64,000 nt of DNA from Roseomonas nitratireducens (GTDB lineage Bacteria; Pseudomonadota; Alphaproteobacteria; Acetobacterales; Acetobacteraceae): contig NZ_JAGIYZ010000001.1 of NCBI RefSeq assembly GCF_017813355.1, positions 124,001 to 188,000 on the forward strand, read 5' to 3'. Positions 32,491-41,270 of this stretch are shown here, in pieces. A model generated the notes under the pieces. The model was not told the DNA's origin and did not search any database. It worked only from the letters and a program-made list of their open reading frames with translations. Numbering within the stretch: the first letter of the stretch is position 1; the number at the start of each line of letters is the position of its first letter. The translations under genes were made by a program, and so were the position numbers.

Positions 32491-32553
32491 TTGCCCCGGG
32501 GGCGCCGCCCCCGGACCCCCGCCGGGGAAGCGCGGCCTCCCCGGGCCCCTGCG
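32491..32553. repeat. Family C unit behind the restriction-modification gene
   Basis: A single copy in the same orientation as the tandem units at 31656-31818, starting TTGCCCCGGGGGCGCC. It ends 5 bases before the stop codon of the minus-strand restriction gene, i.e. at its 3' end. Two hairpins can form, CCGGGGGC/GCCCCCGG and CCGGGGAA/CTCCCCGG. It could act as a terminator, although no T-run follows. Confidence 0.8.
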
Positions 32554-32558
32554 GTCGG

Positions 32559-35531
32559 TCAGGCACTCGCGAGAAGGCGGGCGACGAGGTCGTCGAGGCG
32601 GGTGGCGACGCCGCTCCCGGCAAGGGCGGCGCGGATCGCCTTGCGGTGGACGGTGAAGTGGGCGCCGGGTTCCAGCGGCACGGCGGCTGCGACACGCTCC
32701 GCCTCGGCCGCCAGCGCGGCGAGATCCTGATGCAGCGAATTCTTGGAGTCGTAGAGCGGGATGGGGAGTTCCCACATCAGGTTGTCGAAGTCCCGCGCCC
32801 CACCCTGGCCACGCGACTGCATCGGCGCGATGGCGGCGCGGAGATGCTCGCTGTTGAGGATGGCGGTGAGATAGCGCGCTTCCGCGAGCGAACGAGCGGG
32901 GGCCCAATAGGCTTTGTGCTCGACAATCGCAGAAGTGTCCGTGACGACGACTGCCGCCATCAGTGTGCCGGACGCAGCGTAGAGAACGCGCGTACGCGAA
33001 GCTGGAAACTGCGCCGTGAGCTTTCGCATGTGGTCGAGTGAAGCAGTGAGCGTCATGCGCGGCCGGCCATCGACCGCCTTGGCCGCATGCGTTGCCCACT
33101 TGTACTCGACGTCGCTTAGCCAAGCCGACAGATTGCGATAGCCAGCCGATCGTGCCGCCGCCGAGTCGAGAAGATGGCCCCCTTCAAGCGGAATGACCGT
33201 GAGTTGCGGCTGTAGCAGGCGGAACGGCGCAAGGCTCTCTCCGAGCAGCATGGGGCGAAGGAACTCCTTCTCCACAGGCCCGCGCGGCGGCTCGATGTCC
33301 TTCCACGGTTTCTTGTCCTGCGGCCCGACCTTGCCTTCCACAGTCGGCGCCGCCGCCGAGGCGAGACGTCCCGCCGCGACACGATGCACGGCGAAGAAGC
33401 GGCGCGGAACGATGGTCGCGCCCTGCTTGAACCGCGCGCGATAGGGGCTTGCCGCGAGCAGCGTCGGCCCTGGCGGCCATTGCTCCTCCCCGATTGCCAG
33501 CGCCTTCGCCGCTTCCGCCGCCGTCGCATCCCGCCTTGGCAGGCTGCCGCTGAAGCGCAGCACCGTCGCGGGCGGCGGCACCTGCGGCGCGCGTTCGCCG
33601 AACAGCACACTCGCCGGTACCGGGAACAGCGGCTGGACCGTCTCGTCCAGGCTCCAGGCGGCGGTGATGCGCCCCTGCGCGTCCCGCCAATCCCCCGCGC
33701 GCAGCCCGGCATAGGCGGGACGGTTCAGGGCGGCATAGGGCATCACCACCGCGAAGCGCCCACCCTGGCGAAGGTAAAGCCGCACGGCGCGCGCGAGGAA
33801 CAGGGCGCACAGATCCTGCTGCGTGCTCAGCACCCCGCCGACCCAGAGCCGCATGCGCTGGCTCGCGGATTTCAGCCGCGCCTGCATCTCGGCCGACAGG
33901 TGCCGATAGGCGACCCAGGGCGGGTTGCCGAGCAGCACATCGGCCCGCTGCTCGGGGCGGGAGAGCCAGAGCGGACGGACGAGGTTGCGGAACACATAGG
34001 GCCAGATGCCGTCGCGTCCCGCGCGATAGAGCGTCTGCAACTGGGCGAAGGTTTCCGCCATCGCCCGCGCATCCTGGTCGCGGACTCCAGGCAGGCGGGA
34101 CAGGTCGCGCTCGATGCGCGCCGGCGTCGCCTCCTGCGCCAGCCCTTCCTGGATGGCGAGCAGCGCGGGTTCGAACAGCGACTGGTCCTCGGCGAGGCCG
34201 GCCGGAACGTGCAGCGGCGGCGAGTCCGGCACCGGCACCACCACGTCCCGCGTGTCGGCGACCTCGCGCAGGTTCCATTGCATGGCGTCGCCGAGGAAGA
34301 CCGGCACGTGCAGCGTCGCCGGCCGCTGCGTGATGGACTTGCCCAGCGCCAGCAGCCAGGTGACGCGCGCGATGATGACCGCGACCGGGTGGACATCGAC
34401 GCCGCGCACCTTCTCGGCGCAGAGCGCGACAGCGTCCGCCGGTGCCATGCGCTTCTTCCGGGCCTCGGCCAGCAGCCGGCGGATGGCGTGGAACAGGAAG
34501 GTGCCGGACCCGCAGGCGGGGTCGAGCACGCGCTGGCGCAGCGGGTCCGTCACCGCTTCCCGCACCACCTTCGCCGCGAGCCAGTCGGGGGTGTAGTATT
34601 CGCCCAGGTCGTGGCGCTGGTCTGGGTCGATCAGGCTTTCGTACAGCGCCTTGAGCAGGTCCACCTGCGCGTCGCGCAGCCGGAAGCGCCCGGCCTGCCG
34701 CGCGATGCGGGTGACGAGGTCCGCACCGCGGGAATCCTGCAGCACCCAGTCGAAGAAGTCGCTTTCGACGGCGCCGATGATGCCGTTCTGGACGAGCGCG
34801 GCGCCGCTGAGCAGCGCGTGCGGCGATTCCTCCTCCACATGCAGCACGCGCGCCGCGAGCGTCTTGGCGAGGATGGTCAGGTAGGTGTGCTGGAGGAACA
34901 GCGCGTCGTCCCCGACCGCCGCGCCATAGACTTCCCGCAGCAGGCCGTTCCAGAGGTCGCGCTTCAGCTTCACCTCGGGATGGTCGGCGAGCGCCGACCA
35001 CAGGGTTTCCAGCGTGCCGAGTGCGCGGCGGTAGGTCAGGCTGTCCCGGCCGAGTTCGCGCGCGACGGTGACCGGCTCCGGCGGAAGGTCGTCGCGGTCC
35101 GCCACGGCGGGCGCGAGCCAGGCGAGCAGGGCGTCGGGTGCCGCCGGGTTGGTCCGGTGTTCCAGCAGCATCTTCATGCCGTCGTCGCGGAGCTCGTGCG
35201 CCTGGAAGGTCGCGCCGTCCGTCGCGATGCCGAGGAAGCGTCGCCCCGTGCGGCTTTCCCGTTCGCGCAGGTAGTCTGGCAGGCGGCGGATCACGTCCTG
35301 TTGTTCGCGCCGCAGGTCCGACTTGAATTCGAAGACGGTCGAGCCGAACAGCGCGTCGGCGCGGCCCGCAACTTCCGGAAGCCGCGTTTCATGCGTGACC
35401 GCGGCATAGGAGCAGCCGAGGCCCTGGGTGAGGATTTCGGTAAGCGCCACGCGGATCGGCTCGTGACCCGGCCTTTGGGCAAGGTGGGCGACGAGTTCCG
35501 GCAGGCGTTCCCGGCGCCAAAGTTCCGACAT
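32559..35531 (-). CDS. Type IIG restriction-modification enzyme (Eco57I-like, fused nuclease-methyltransferase)
   Basis: A 990-residue single-chain enzyme. The N-terminal part has a PD-(D/E)xK-like nuclease core with Asp59 and Glu68-Phe-Lys70 (FEFK). The central gamma-type N6-adenine methyltransferase has YYTPDWLAAKVV near 320, motif I LDPACGSGTF near 335 and motif IV NPPW near 532. The C-terminal 400 residues would be the target-recognition domain. One polypeptide would thus cut and protect the same site; no separate specificity gene is present. The start at 35531 is the first Met that keeps the conserved N-terminus. It diverges from a small gene of unknown function and lies next to the transposase-like gene, which fits a mobile defence locus. 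GC content does not differ visibly from its neighbours. Confidence 0.87.
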   Translation of the reverse strand: MSELWRRERLPELVAHLAQRPGHEPIRVALTEILTQGLGCSYAAVTHETRLPEVAGRADALFGSTVFEFKSDLRREQQDVIRRLPDYLRERESRTGRRFLGIATDGATFQAHELRDDGMKMLLEHRTNPAAPDALLAWLAPAVADRDDLPPEPVTVARELGRDSLTYRRALGTLETLWSALADHPEVKLKRDLWNGLLREVYGAAVGDDALFLQHTYLTILAKTLAARVLHVEEESPHALLSGAALVQNGIIGAVESDFFDWVLQDSRGADLVTRIARQAGRFRLRDAQVDLLKALYESLIDPDQRHDLGEYYTPDWLAAKVVREAVTDPLRQRVLDPACGSGTFLFHAIRRLLAEARKKRMAPADAVALCAEKVRGVDVHPVAVIIARVTWLLALGKSITQRPATLHVPVFLGDAMQWNLREVADTRDVVVPVPDSPPLHVPAGLAEDQSLFEPALLAIQEGLAQEATPARIERDLSRLPGVRDQDARAMAETFAQLQTLYRAGRDGIWPYVFRNLVRPLWLSRPEQRADVLLGNPPWVAYRHLSAEMQARLKSASQRMRLWVGGVLSTQQDLCALFLARAVRLYLRQGGRFAVVMPYAALNRPAYAGLRAGDWRDAQGRITAAWSLDETVQPLFPVPASVLFGERAPQVPPPATVLRFSGSLPRRDATAAEAAKALAIGEEQWPPGPTLLAASPYRARFKQGATIVPRRFFAVHRVAAGRLASAAAPTVEGKVGPQDKKPWKDIEPPRGPVEKEFLRPMLLGESLAPFRLLQPQLTVIPLEGGHLLDSAAARSAGYRNLSAWLSDVEYKWATHAAKAVDGRPRMTLTASLDHMRKLTAQFPASRTRVLYAASGTLMAAVVVTDTSAIVEHKAYWAPARSLAEARYLTAILNSEHLRAAIAPMQSRGQGGARDFDNLMWELPIPLYDSKNSLHQDLAALAAEAERVAAAVPLEPGAHFTVHRKAIRAALAGSGVATRLDDLVARLLASA

Positions 35532-35610
35532 CGCAACAACATGTCGGGAGGCGTGTCGCTCGCGCAACGGCGTCTGGCGGCGACTCGGATCACAAGTCTA
35601 GGAATGCGGC

Positions 35611-35922
35611 ATGGACGCGCGTGCCCAGGATCGCCAGCCAGACCTCTTCGCCGTCGCTGACGCGGCGGAGGTCGCGACGTTGCCCGCTGACCCGGACGAC
35701 CGCGACCTGCTGGACCTTGCCCGGCGCGACCTCGATGCGATGCTTGCCTTGGCGCGTGGCGCCGCGCGCCTGCCCTGGGCGGACTACACCCAGGCCGCCG
35801 TCGCGGAACTGCGTTTCGACGGCCTGGCCGGCCACTTGCCCGAGGCCGAGGGCGCCGCGCTGCGCGCCGCCTTCGCCGCCGAGCTGGACCGCCTCTACGC
35901 CCTGGAGACCGAGCCCGAGTGA
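35611..35922 (+). CDS. Hypothetical protein divergent from the restriction-modification gene
   Basis: A 103-residue protein rich in Ala, Leu and acidic residues (start MDARAQDRQPDLF, end ALETEPE), predicted all-helical, without membrane segment or signal. It matches no family I can name. Its start is 80 bases from the start of the type IIG gene on the other strand, so the two may share a control region. A family A repeat follows its stop codon immediately. Confidence 0.65.
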   Translation: MDARAQDRQPDLFAVADAAEVATLPADPDDRDLLDLARRDLDAMLALARGAARLPWADYTQAAVAELRFDGLAGHLPEAEGAALRAAFAAELDRLYALETEPE

Positions 35923-35923
35923 T

Positions 35924-35979
35924 GGGTTCCGAGGGCCTTTCGGCCCTCGGCGGGCGGTCCGGAGGGCAGAGCCCTCCGG
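35924..35979 (+). repeat. Family A double-hairpin repeat
   Basis: Hairpin one is GAGGGCC-TTTC-GGCCCTC (35931-35948). Hairpin two is CCGGAGGGC-AGA-GCCCTCCGG (35959-35979). It begins one base behind the stop codon of the preceding gene. The same two-hairpin layout occurs at 43778-43835 and twice in the palindrome at 21768-21985. Confidence 0.85.
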
Positions 35980-36040
35980 TTGCGCGGCCCTAACGGCCCC
36001 CGCCCTGGACGCGGCGCGCGCCGCAAGGCTAGGTCAACCC

Positions 36041-36754
36041 ATGCGTGCGCGACCCATCATCGGCGTGACCCTGGATTCGGAGCCTGCCGGCGGCTGGTCG
36101 AAGCTGCCCTGGTACGCGCTGCGCCAGAACTACTTCTCCGCCGTCGTGGCGGCCGGCGGGCTGCCGGTGGCGCTGCCGCACGAACCGGCGCTGGCCGCGG
36201 CCTACATGGCGGAACTCGACGGGCTGCTGGTGACCGGCGGCGCCTTCGATGTCGATCCCGCGCTGTGGGGCGGCGGCGCGCCGCATCCCAAGGTCACGCT
36301 CAAGCCCGGCCGGACGGATTTCGAGATGGCGGCGGTGCGCGCGGCGCTGGCCGCCGACAAGCCCGTGCTCGGCATCTGCGGCGGGCAGCAGCTGCTCGCG
36401 GTCGCCTTCGGCGGCACGCTGATCCAGCACATCCCGGACGCTGTCGCGGGCGCCCTGGCGCACGAGCAGCCCAACCCGCGGACCGAGCCGGGGCATGAGG
36501 TGGCGATCGCGCCGGGCACGCTGCTGGCGCGCATCGTCGGGACGGCGCCGATGCGCGTGAATTCCGCGCATCACCAGGCGGTGGCGACGGCGGGCGATGG
36601 CGCGCTGGTGAATGCCGTCGCACCCGATGGCGTGGTGGAAGGCGTGGAGCATCCGGGCCATCGCTTCGCGCTCGGCGTGCAGTGGCATCCGGAATACGCG
36701 GTCGATCCGCGCGACCCGGCGATCTTTTCCGCCTTCGTGGAGGCCTGCCGGTGA
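36041..36754 (+). CDS. Class I glutamine amidotransferase-like hydrolase (peptidase C26, PuuD-like)
   Basis: A 237-residue enzyme with the nucleophile in GICGGQQLLAVAFGG (Cys near 113) and the His-Glu pair in QWHPEY near 215. It belongs to the gamma-glutamyl-gamma-aminobutyrate hydrolase family, whose members cut gamma-glutamyl amides. Other puu genes are absent, so the substrate is open. Its stop overlaps the GTG start of the pseudouridine synthase gene. The ATG at 36041 gives the standard N-terminus (RPIIGVTLDSE). Confidence 0.9.
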   Translation: MRARPIIGVTLDSEPAGGWSKLPWYALRQNYFSAVVAAGGLPVALPHEPALAAAYMAELDGLLVTGGAFDVDPALWGGGAPHPKVTLKPGRTDFEMAAVRAALAADKPVLGICGGQQLLAVAFGGTLIQHIPDAVAGALAHEQPNPRTEPGHEVAIAPGTLLARIVGTAPMRVNSAHHQAVATAGDGALVNAVAPDGVVEGVEHPGHRFALGVQWHPEYAVDPRDPAIFSAFVEACR

Positions 36755-37635
36755 CCGAGGATTCGGACGACACCAGGCGCGGCGAGCGCATCGCGAAGTG
36801 GCTGGCGCGCGCCGGCGTCGCATCCCGCCGCGATGCCGAGAAGATGATCGCCGAGGGCCGCGTGAAGCTCGGCGGCAAGGTGGTGGAGACGCCGGCCACC
36901 TTCATCACGCCCGGCGACCATGTGACGGTGGACGACAAGCCCGTCGCGGCGGCGGAGCGCACGCGGCTGTTCCGCTACCACAAGCCCGCGGGGCTGGTGA
37001 CGACGCATCGCGACCCGGAAGGCCGGCCGACGGTGTTCGAGAAGCTGCCGCCCGGCCTGCCGCGGCTGGTCAGCGTCGGGCGGCTCGACCTGACGAGCGA
37101 GGGGTTGCTGCTGCTGACGAATGACGGCGCGCTCGCGCGCAAGCTGGAACTGCCGTCCAACGGCTGGCTGCGCCGCTACCGCGTGCGCGTGCATGGGCGG
37201 GTGGAGGAGGCGGCGCTGGCGCGGCTCGCGCAGGGTGTCGCGATCGAGGGCGTGCAGTACGGCCCGATCGAGGCCGGGCTCGATGCGCGGCAGGGGACGA
37301 ATGCCTGGCTGACCGTCTCGATCCGGGAGGGCAAGAACCGCGAGATCCGCCGCGTCATGGCGCATCTGGGGCTTGAGGTGACGCGGCTGATCCGCACCGC
37401 CTATGGCCCGTTCCAGCTGGGCGTGCTGCCGCGCGGCGCGGTGGAGGAAGTGAACGCGAAGGTGCTGCGGGACCAGCTGGGCCTCGATGCGCCGAAGCGG
37501 CTGCGGGAGGTGGCGCAGGCGCCGATGGTCGAGCCGCCGCCCGAAGGCCCGCGCCGCCCGCCGCGCGCGCGCAACGCCGGCAGCGGCCCGCGCCGCGCGG
37601 TGCGCGGCCGCGAGCGCCGCGGCCGCGACGAGTGA
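36751..37635 (+). CDS. rluB: rRNA pseudouridine synthase, RsuA/RluB type
   Basis: A 294-residue protein with an N-terminal S4 RNA-binding domain (RIAKWLARAGVASRRDAEKMI) and a catalytic domain with the essential Asp in VGRLDLTSEGLLLLTNDG near residue 114; YRVRVHG and GKNREIRRVMAHLGL follow. The C-terminal 35 residues are Arg/Pro-rich and disordered, as often seen in high-GC relatives. It probably modifies 23S rRNA. The GTG start overlaps the previous stop (GTGA). RluB, RluE and RsuA cannot be separated with certainty. Confidence 0.9.
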   Translation: MTEDSDDTRRGERIAKWLARAGVASRRDAEKMIAEGRVKLGGKVVETPATFITPGDHVTVDDKPVAAAERTRLFRYHKPAGLVTTHRDPEGRPTVFEKLPPGLPRLVSVGRLDLTSEGLLLLTNDGALARKLELPSNGWLRRYRVRVHGRVEEAALARLAQGVAIEGVQYGPIEAGLDARQGTNAWLTVSIREGKNREIRRVMAHLGLEVTRLIRTAYGPFQLGVLPRGAVEEVNAKVLRDQLGLDAPKRLREVAQAPMVEPPPEGPRRPPRARNAGSGPRRAVRGRERRGRDE

Positions 37636-37668
37636 TGCGCGGCGCCCGGCACAAGGAGCACCGGCCCA

Positions 37669-37796
37669 CGGATCGAGGCGATGCCTCGATCCGCGAGCGC
37701 GAAGCGCGACCGCGCCCAGCCCGCCATCGTGCGTCGGCGCAACAGCGCACGGCGCGAAGCCAAGCCGCGCGGATGCGCGGCGCCCGGCGTCTGAGG
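37669..37796. repeat. Family D repeat, copy 1 (128 bp)
   Basis: It starts with the palindrome CGGATCGAGGCG/ATGCCTCGATCCG, continues with GAGCGCGAAGCGCGACCGCG, and ends CGGCGTCTGAGG. It lies between the pseudouridine synthase gene and rsmD. It is the most divergent of the three copies. Confidence 0.85.
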
Positions 37797-37805
37797 GCAT
37801 AGGCC

Positions 37806-38372
37806 ATGCGCATCATCGCCGGGCGACATCGCGGCCGGAAGCTGATCGCACCGGCCGGCGACGCCACGCGCCCGACCGCCGACCGCGTGCGCCAGGCGCT
37901 GTTCGACATGCTGTGGCACGCGCCCTGGGGCGGGCGGATGGCGATCCAGGACCAGCTGGTGCTGGACGGCTTCGCCGGCACCGGCGCGCTGGGGCTGGAG
38001 GCGCTGTCGCGCGGCGCCGACCACGTGACCTTCGTGGAGAAGGACGCCGCCGCGCTCGCCGCGCTGCGCGCCAACATCGCCGCGTGCCGGGAGGATTCGC
38101 ACAGCGCGGTGCTGGCGATGGACATCGCGCGCGTGCCGCGGGCGATGGTGCCGTGCGGGCTGGTGTTCCTCGACCCGCCCTACGGGCAGGGGCTGGTGCC
38201 GCGCGCCGTCGCGGCGCTGGAGGCCGCGGGCTGGATCGCGCCCGCCGCGCTCATCGTCGCCGAGACGGGGGCGGGGGAGGCGCTGGCGATGCCGGGCTAC
38301 GAGGAACTCGCCGAACGCAGCCATGGCGCCGCGACCCTGCGCGTGCTGCGCGCGCCGGGGGTGGTGTGCTGA
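37806..38372 (+). CDS. rsmD: 16S rRNA (guanine966-N2)-methyltransferase
   Basis: A 188-residue protein with the RsmD N-terminus (MRIIAGRHRGRKL, TRPTADRVRQALFDML), the SAM-binding VLDGFAGTGALGLEALSRGA and the catalytic DPPYGQG near residue 122. It methylates G966 of 16S rRNA in the assembling 30S subunit. Repeats of family D lie on both sides of it, outside the frame. Confidence 0.94.
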   Translation: MRIIAGRHRGRKLIAPAGDATRPTADRVRQALFDMLWHAPWGGRMAIQDQLVLDGFAGTGALGLEALSRGADHVTFVEKDAAALAALRANIAACREDSHSAVLAMDIARVPRAMVPCGLVFLDPPYGQGLVPRAVAALEAAGWIAPAALIVAETGAGEALAMPGYEELAERSHGAATLRVLRAPGVVC

Positions 38373-38410
38373 GGCACGCCTGCGGAGCCGCGCGTTCAGG
38401 CCAAGCGAAA

Positions 38411-38536
38411 CGGATCGAGGCGGCGCCTCGATCCGCGAGGGCGAAGCCCGACCGCGCCCAACCTGCCCGCGGCGCCCCGCGCACCAGCGCACGGCGCACA
38501 AGCCAAGCGGCCGGACGGCCGCGCCGGCGCCTGAGG
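38411..38536. repeat. Family D repeat, copy 2 (126 bp)
   Basis: It starts with the palindrome CGGATCGAGGCG/GCGCCTCGATCCG. Inner hairpins are GGGCGAAGCCC and CGGCCGGACGGCCG, and it ends CGCCGGCGCCTGAGG. It occupies part of the 369-base gene-free gap between rsmD and mutL. It differs from copy 3 at only a few positions by eye. Confidence 0.88.
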
Positions 38537-38568
38537 TCGACGAAGACTCCCCTCACGCACGACACGAT

Positions 38569-38694
38569 CGGATCGAGGCGCAGCGTCGATCCGCGAGGGC
38601 GAAGCCCGACCGCGCCCAGCCTGCCCGCGTCGCCCCGCGCACCAGCGCACGGCGCGCAAGCCAAGCGGCCGGACGGCCGCGCCGGCGCATGAGG
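38569..38694. repeat. Family D repeat, copy 3 (126 bp)
   Basis: A direct repeat of copy 2, 32 bases behind it, with the same inner hairpins and the end CGCCGGCGCATGAGG. A short third piece of the repeat end (CGCGCCGGCGCCTGAGGCAA) follows at 38707-38726. Apart from these repeats nothing else is seen in the gap 38373-38741. Confidence 0.88.
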
Positions 38695-38741
38695 CAAGGA
38701 AATCTCCGCGCCGGCGCCTGAGGCAAACGAAGCCTTCCCCC

Positions 38742-40553
38742 TCACCTCCGCCCGAACATCCGCTCCAGCGCCGCCGCGTCCAGGCGCAGCACCGTCGGCC
38801 GGCCATGGCTGCAGGTCGCCGCGCGCGGCGTCGCTTCCATCTGGCGCAGCAGCGCGTCCATCTCCTCCGGCCGCAGCCGCCGTCCGGCGCGGATGCTGCC
38901 GTGGCAGGCGATCCGCGCGACGGCGGCATCCAGCCGGTCGCGCAGCGCCGCGGCGTCGTCGGTCTCGGCGAGCTGTTCCGCCAGATCCTTCAGCAGCGGC
39001 GCGGGGTCGGGCGCGCCCAGCAACGCGGGCAGCGCGCGCACCAGCACCGCGCCGGCGCCGAAGCCCTCGATCTCGAGCCCGAGCCGCGCGAGCAGGTCCG
39101 CCGCGCCGACCAGCCGTTCCGCATCGCCGGCCGGAAGGTCGACGACGGCGGGCAGCAGCAATGGCTGGGCGCGCACGCCGCCTTCGACCAGCTGCGCGGA
39201 CAGGGCCTCATGCGTCAGGCGTTCATGCGCGGCGTGCTGGTCCACCAGCAGCAGCGCGCCGTCGGCGGCTTCGGCGACGATATAGGTGTCGAGGATCTGC
39301 GCCACGGCGCGGCCGAGCGGATGGGCCTCCGGCGCGCGCTCCGCCACCACTTCCCGCGCCGCTGGCTGCCCCGGGGTCGCGCGTTCCTCGAACATCGCGC
39401 GCGGCGCGGGCGGCGGCGCCGCGAGGCCGAGCGCGCGCTGCACCATCGGCGCGCCCGGCGGCGGGGCAAGCGACAGCGACGCCTCGGCGAAGCCCGTCGC
39501 GCGCATCGCCGGCGGCAGGGAGGGCACCGCCACGGCCGCGCCGGCGCCGACCGACAGCGCGCGGCGCAGCGCGGAGATCAGCGCGGACTTCACCTGCTCC
39601 CCGTCGCGGAAGCGCAGCTCGGTCTTCATCGGGTGGACGTTCACGTCCACGCTCTCGGGCGGGATGTCGAGGAACAGCGCGGCGGCGGGATGGCGCCCGG
39701 CCTCGATCACGTCGCGATACGCGACGCGCAGCGCCACGCGCAGCAGCGGGTCGCGCACGGGGCGGCTGTTCACCACCAGGTGCTGCGCCGCGCCGGTCGC
39801 GCGCGTGTGGGACGGCAGGGCGGCGAGGCCACGCAGGTCGAGCACCGTCGTCACCGCCTCGACCGGCACCGCGGCGGCGGCGAAGTCGGGGCCGAGGATC
39901 TGGCGGATCCGCGTCTCCCAATCCGCGGCGGGCAGGTTCAGCGCCTCGCGGCCATCCGTCTCGACGCGGAAGGCGACGCCGGGCCAGGCGAGGGCGAGGC
40001 GGCGCACCGCGTCGATCGCGTGCTCGGCCTCGGCGCGCGGATGGCGCAGGAATTTCCGCCGCGCGGGGGTGGCGAAGAACAGGTCGCGGACCTCGACGCG
40101 CGTGCCCGGCGCGCCGGAGGCGGGTGCCACGTCGGAGACGCGGCCGCCTTCCACCGCGATGCGGTGCGCGTCGCCGCCGGCGGGGCGGGAGGTGATGGAA
40201 AGGCGCGCGACGGCGCCGATCGAGGGCAGCGCCTCCCCCCGGAAGCCGAGGGTGGCGATGCGGAACAGCGTCGCTTCCTCGGGCAGCTTGGATGTCGCGT
40301 GGCGCTCGACGGCCAGGGCGAGATCCTCGGGGCCCATGCCGCTTCCGTCGTCCTCGACCAGGATGCGGTCCATGCCGCCGCCTTCGAGCGTGACGGCGAT
40401 GCGGCGCGCGCCGGCATCGAGCGCGTTCTCCACCATCTCCTTCACCGCGGCGGCCGGCCGCTCCACCACCTCGCCGGCGGCGATGCGGTTGGCGGTGGTC
40501 TCGGGCAGGCGGCGGATGCGCGGGGGCGGCCCGGCCGGGGGCAGCGAATCCAT
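38742..40553 (-). CDS. mutL: DNA mismatch repair endonuclease MutL
   Basis: A 603-residue protein. The N-terminal GHKL ATPase has RLPETTANRIAAGEVVERP, ENALDAGA, DDGSGM and the GFRGEALPSI box. The C-terminal domain has DQHAAHERLTHE near 434, the metal-binding DQHA(x2)E(x4)E nicking motif, plus IACHGSIRAG and CSHGRPT near the end, so it is an endonuclease-type MutL, as expected for a bacterium without MutH. The linker is Ala/Pro-rich. It diverges from the phospholipid operon with a 72-base gap. Confidence 0.96.
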   Translation of the reverse strand: MDSLPPAGPPPRIRRLPETTANRIAAGEVVERPAAAVKEMVENALDAGARRIAVTLEGGGMDRILVEDDGSGMGPEDLALAVERHATSKLPEEATLFRIATLGFRGEALPSIGAVARLSITSRPAGGDAHRIAVEGGRVSDVAPASGAPGTRVEVRDLFFATPARRKFLRHPRAEAEHAIDAVRRLALAWPGVAFRVETDGREALNLPAADWETRIRQILGPDFAAAAVPVEAVTTVLDLRGLAALPSHTRATGAAQHLVVNSRPVRDPLLRVALRVAYRDVIEAGRHPAAALFLDIPPESVDVNVHPMKTELRFRDGEQVKSALISALRRALSVGAGAAVAVPSLPPAMRATGFAEASLSLAPPPGAPMVQRALGLAAPPPAPRAMFEERATPGQPAAREVVAERAPEAHPLGRAVAQILDTYIVAEAADGALLLVDQHAAHERLTHEALSAQLVEGGVRAQPLLLPAVVDLPAGDAERLVGAADLLARLGLEIEGFGAGAVLVRALPALLGAPDPAPLLKDLAEQLAETDDAAALRDRLDAAVARIACHGSIRAGRRLRPEEMDALLRQMEATPRAATCSHGRPTVLRLDAAALERMFGRR

Positions 40554-40625
40554 GGGGCGAGATTAGCATGACGGGGGGCGAAGGGCTTCCTTCCGGCGGG
40601 GCGCGGGACGCGGCATGCTGCGCCG

Positions 40626-41270
40626 ATGACGGACGACACCCATCGCCGCCCGATCGCGGCGCGCAACCTCGGCGTGACGCAGCGCATCGCGGCGGTGCTG
40701 ATCGCGCGCGGGCCCTCGCCGAACGGGATTTCCCTGATCGGCATGGGGGCGGGGCTGGCGGCCGGGCTCGCCTTCGCGGCGACGGCCTGGTTGCCCGGCG
40801 CGGCCTGGCTGTTCTGGCTGATTGGCGCGGCGGGGGTGCAGGCGCGGCTGCTGGCGAACCTGTTCGACGGCATGGTCGCGGTGGGGCGCGGCGTCGCATC
40901 GCCGGTCGGGGAATTGTTCAACGAGGTGCCGGACCGGGTTTCCGACACCGCGGTGCTGGTCGGGCTCGGCGTCGCGGCGGGCGACGTGGCGCTCGGGCTG
41001 GTCGCCGCGCTGGCGGCGATGCTGACGGCTTATGTGCGCACCACGGCCCGGTCGGCCGGTGCGCCTTCGGATTTTTCCGGGCCCATGGCGAAGCAGCAGC
41101 GCATGGCGCTGGCGACGGCGGTGGCGGTGTGGTGCGCGGTGCTGCCGGCGGGCTGGTCCGGCGGCGCCTGGGCGCCCTGGGCGGTGCTGCTGGTGATCGC
41201 GCTGGGATCGGTCTTCACCGCCTGGCGGCGCCTCGCGCGCGCCGCGGCGGCGCTGGAGGCGGCGCGATGA
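40626..41270 (+). CDS. CDP-alcohol phosphatidyltransferase-like protein (YnjF type)
   Basis: A 214-residue membrane protein with about five hydrophobic segments. The usual motif D-x2-DG-x2-AR-x8-9-G-x3-D-x3-D appears here as NLFDG-MVAV followed by GELFNEVPD: the first and third Asp are Asn and the Arg is Val. The same pattern is known from the YnjF branch of the family, as I recall it. It is the first gene of a three-gene operon, overlapping the CdsA-like gene by four bases. It would join a CDP-linked diacylglycerol to an alcohol, or have lost that chemistry. Confidence 0.82.
   Translation: MTDDTHRRPIAARNLGVTQRIAAVLIARGPSPNGISLIGMGAGLAAGLAFAATAWLPGAAWLFWLIGAAGVQARLLANLFDGMVAVGRGVASPVGELFNEVPDRVSDTAVLVGLGVAAGDVALGLVAALAAMLTAYVRTTARSAGAPSDFSGPMAKQQRMALATAVAVWCAVLPAGWSGGAWAPWAVLLVIALGSVFTAWRRLARAAAALEAAR

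Noticed and set aside
37669-38726. Family D repeats considered as a CRISPR array
   Set aside because: Units are 126-128 bp, only three, unevenly spaced around a gene, and no cas genes are present.
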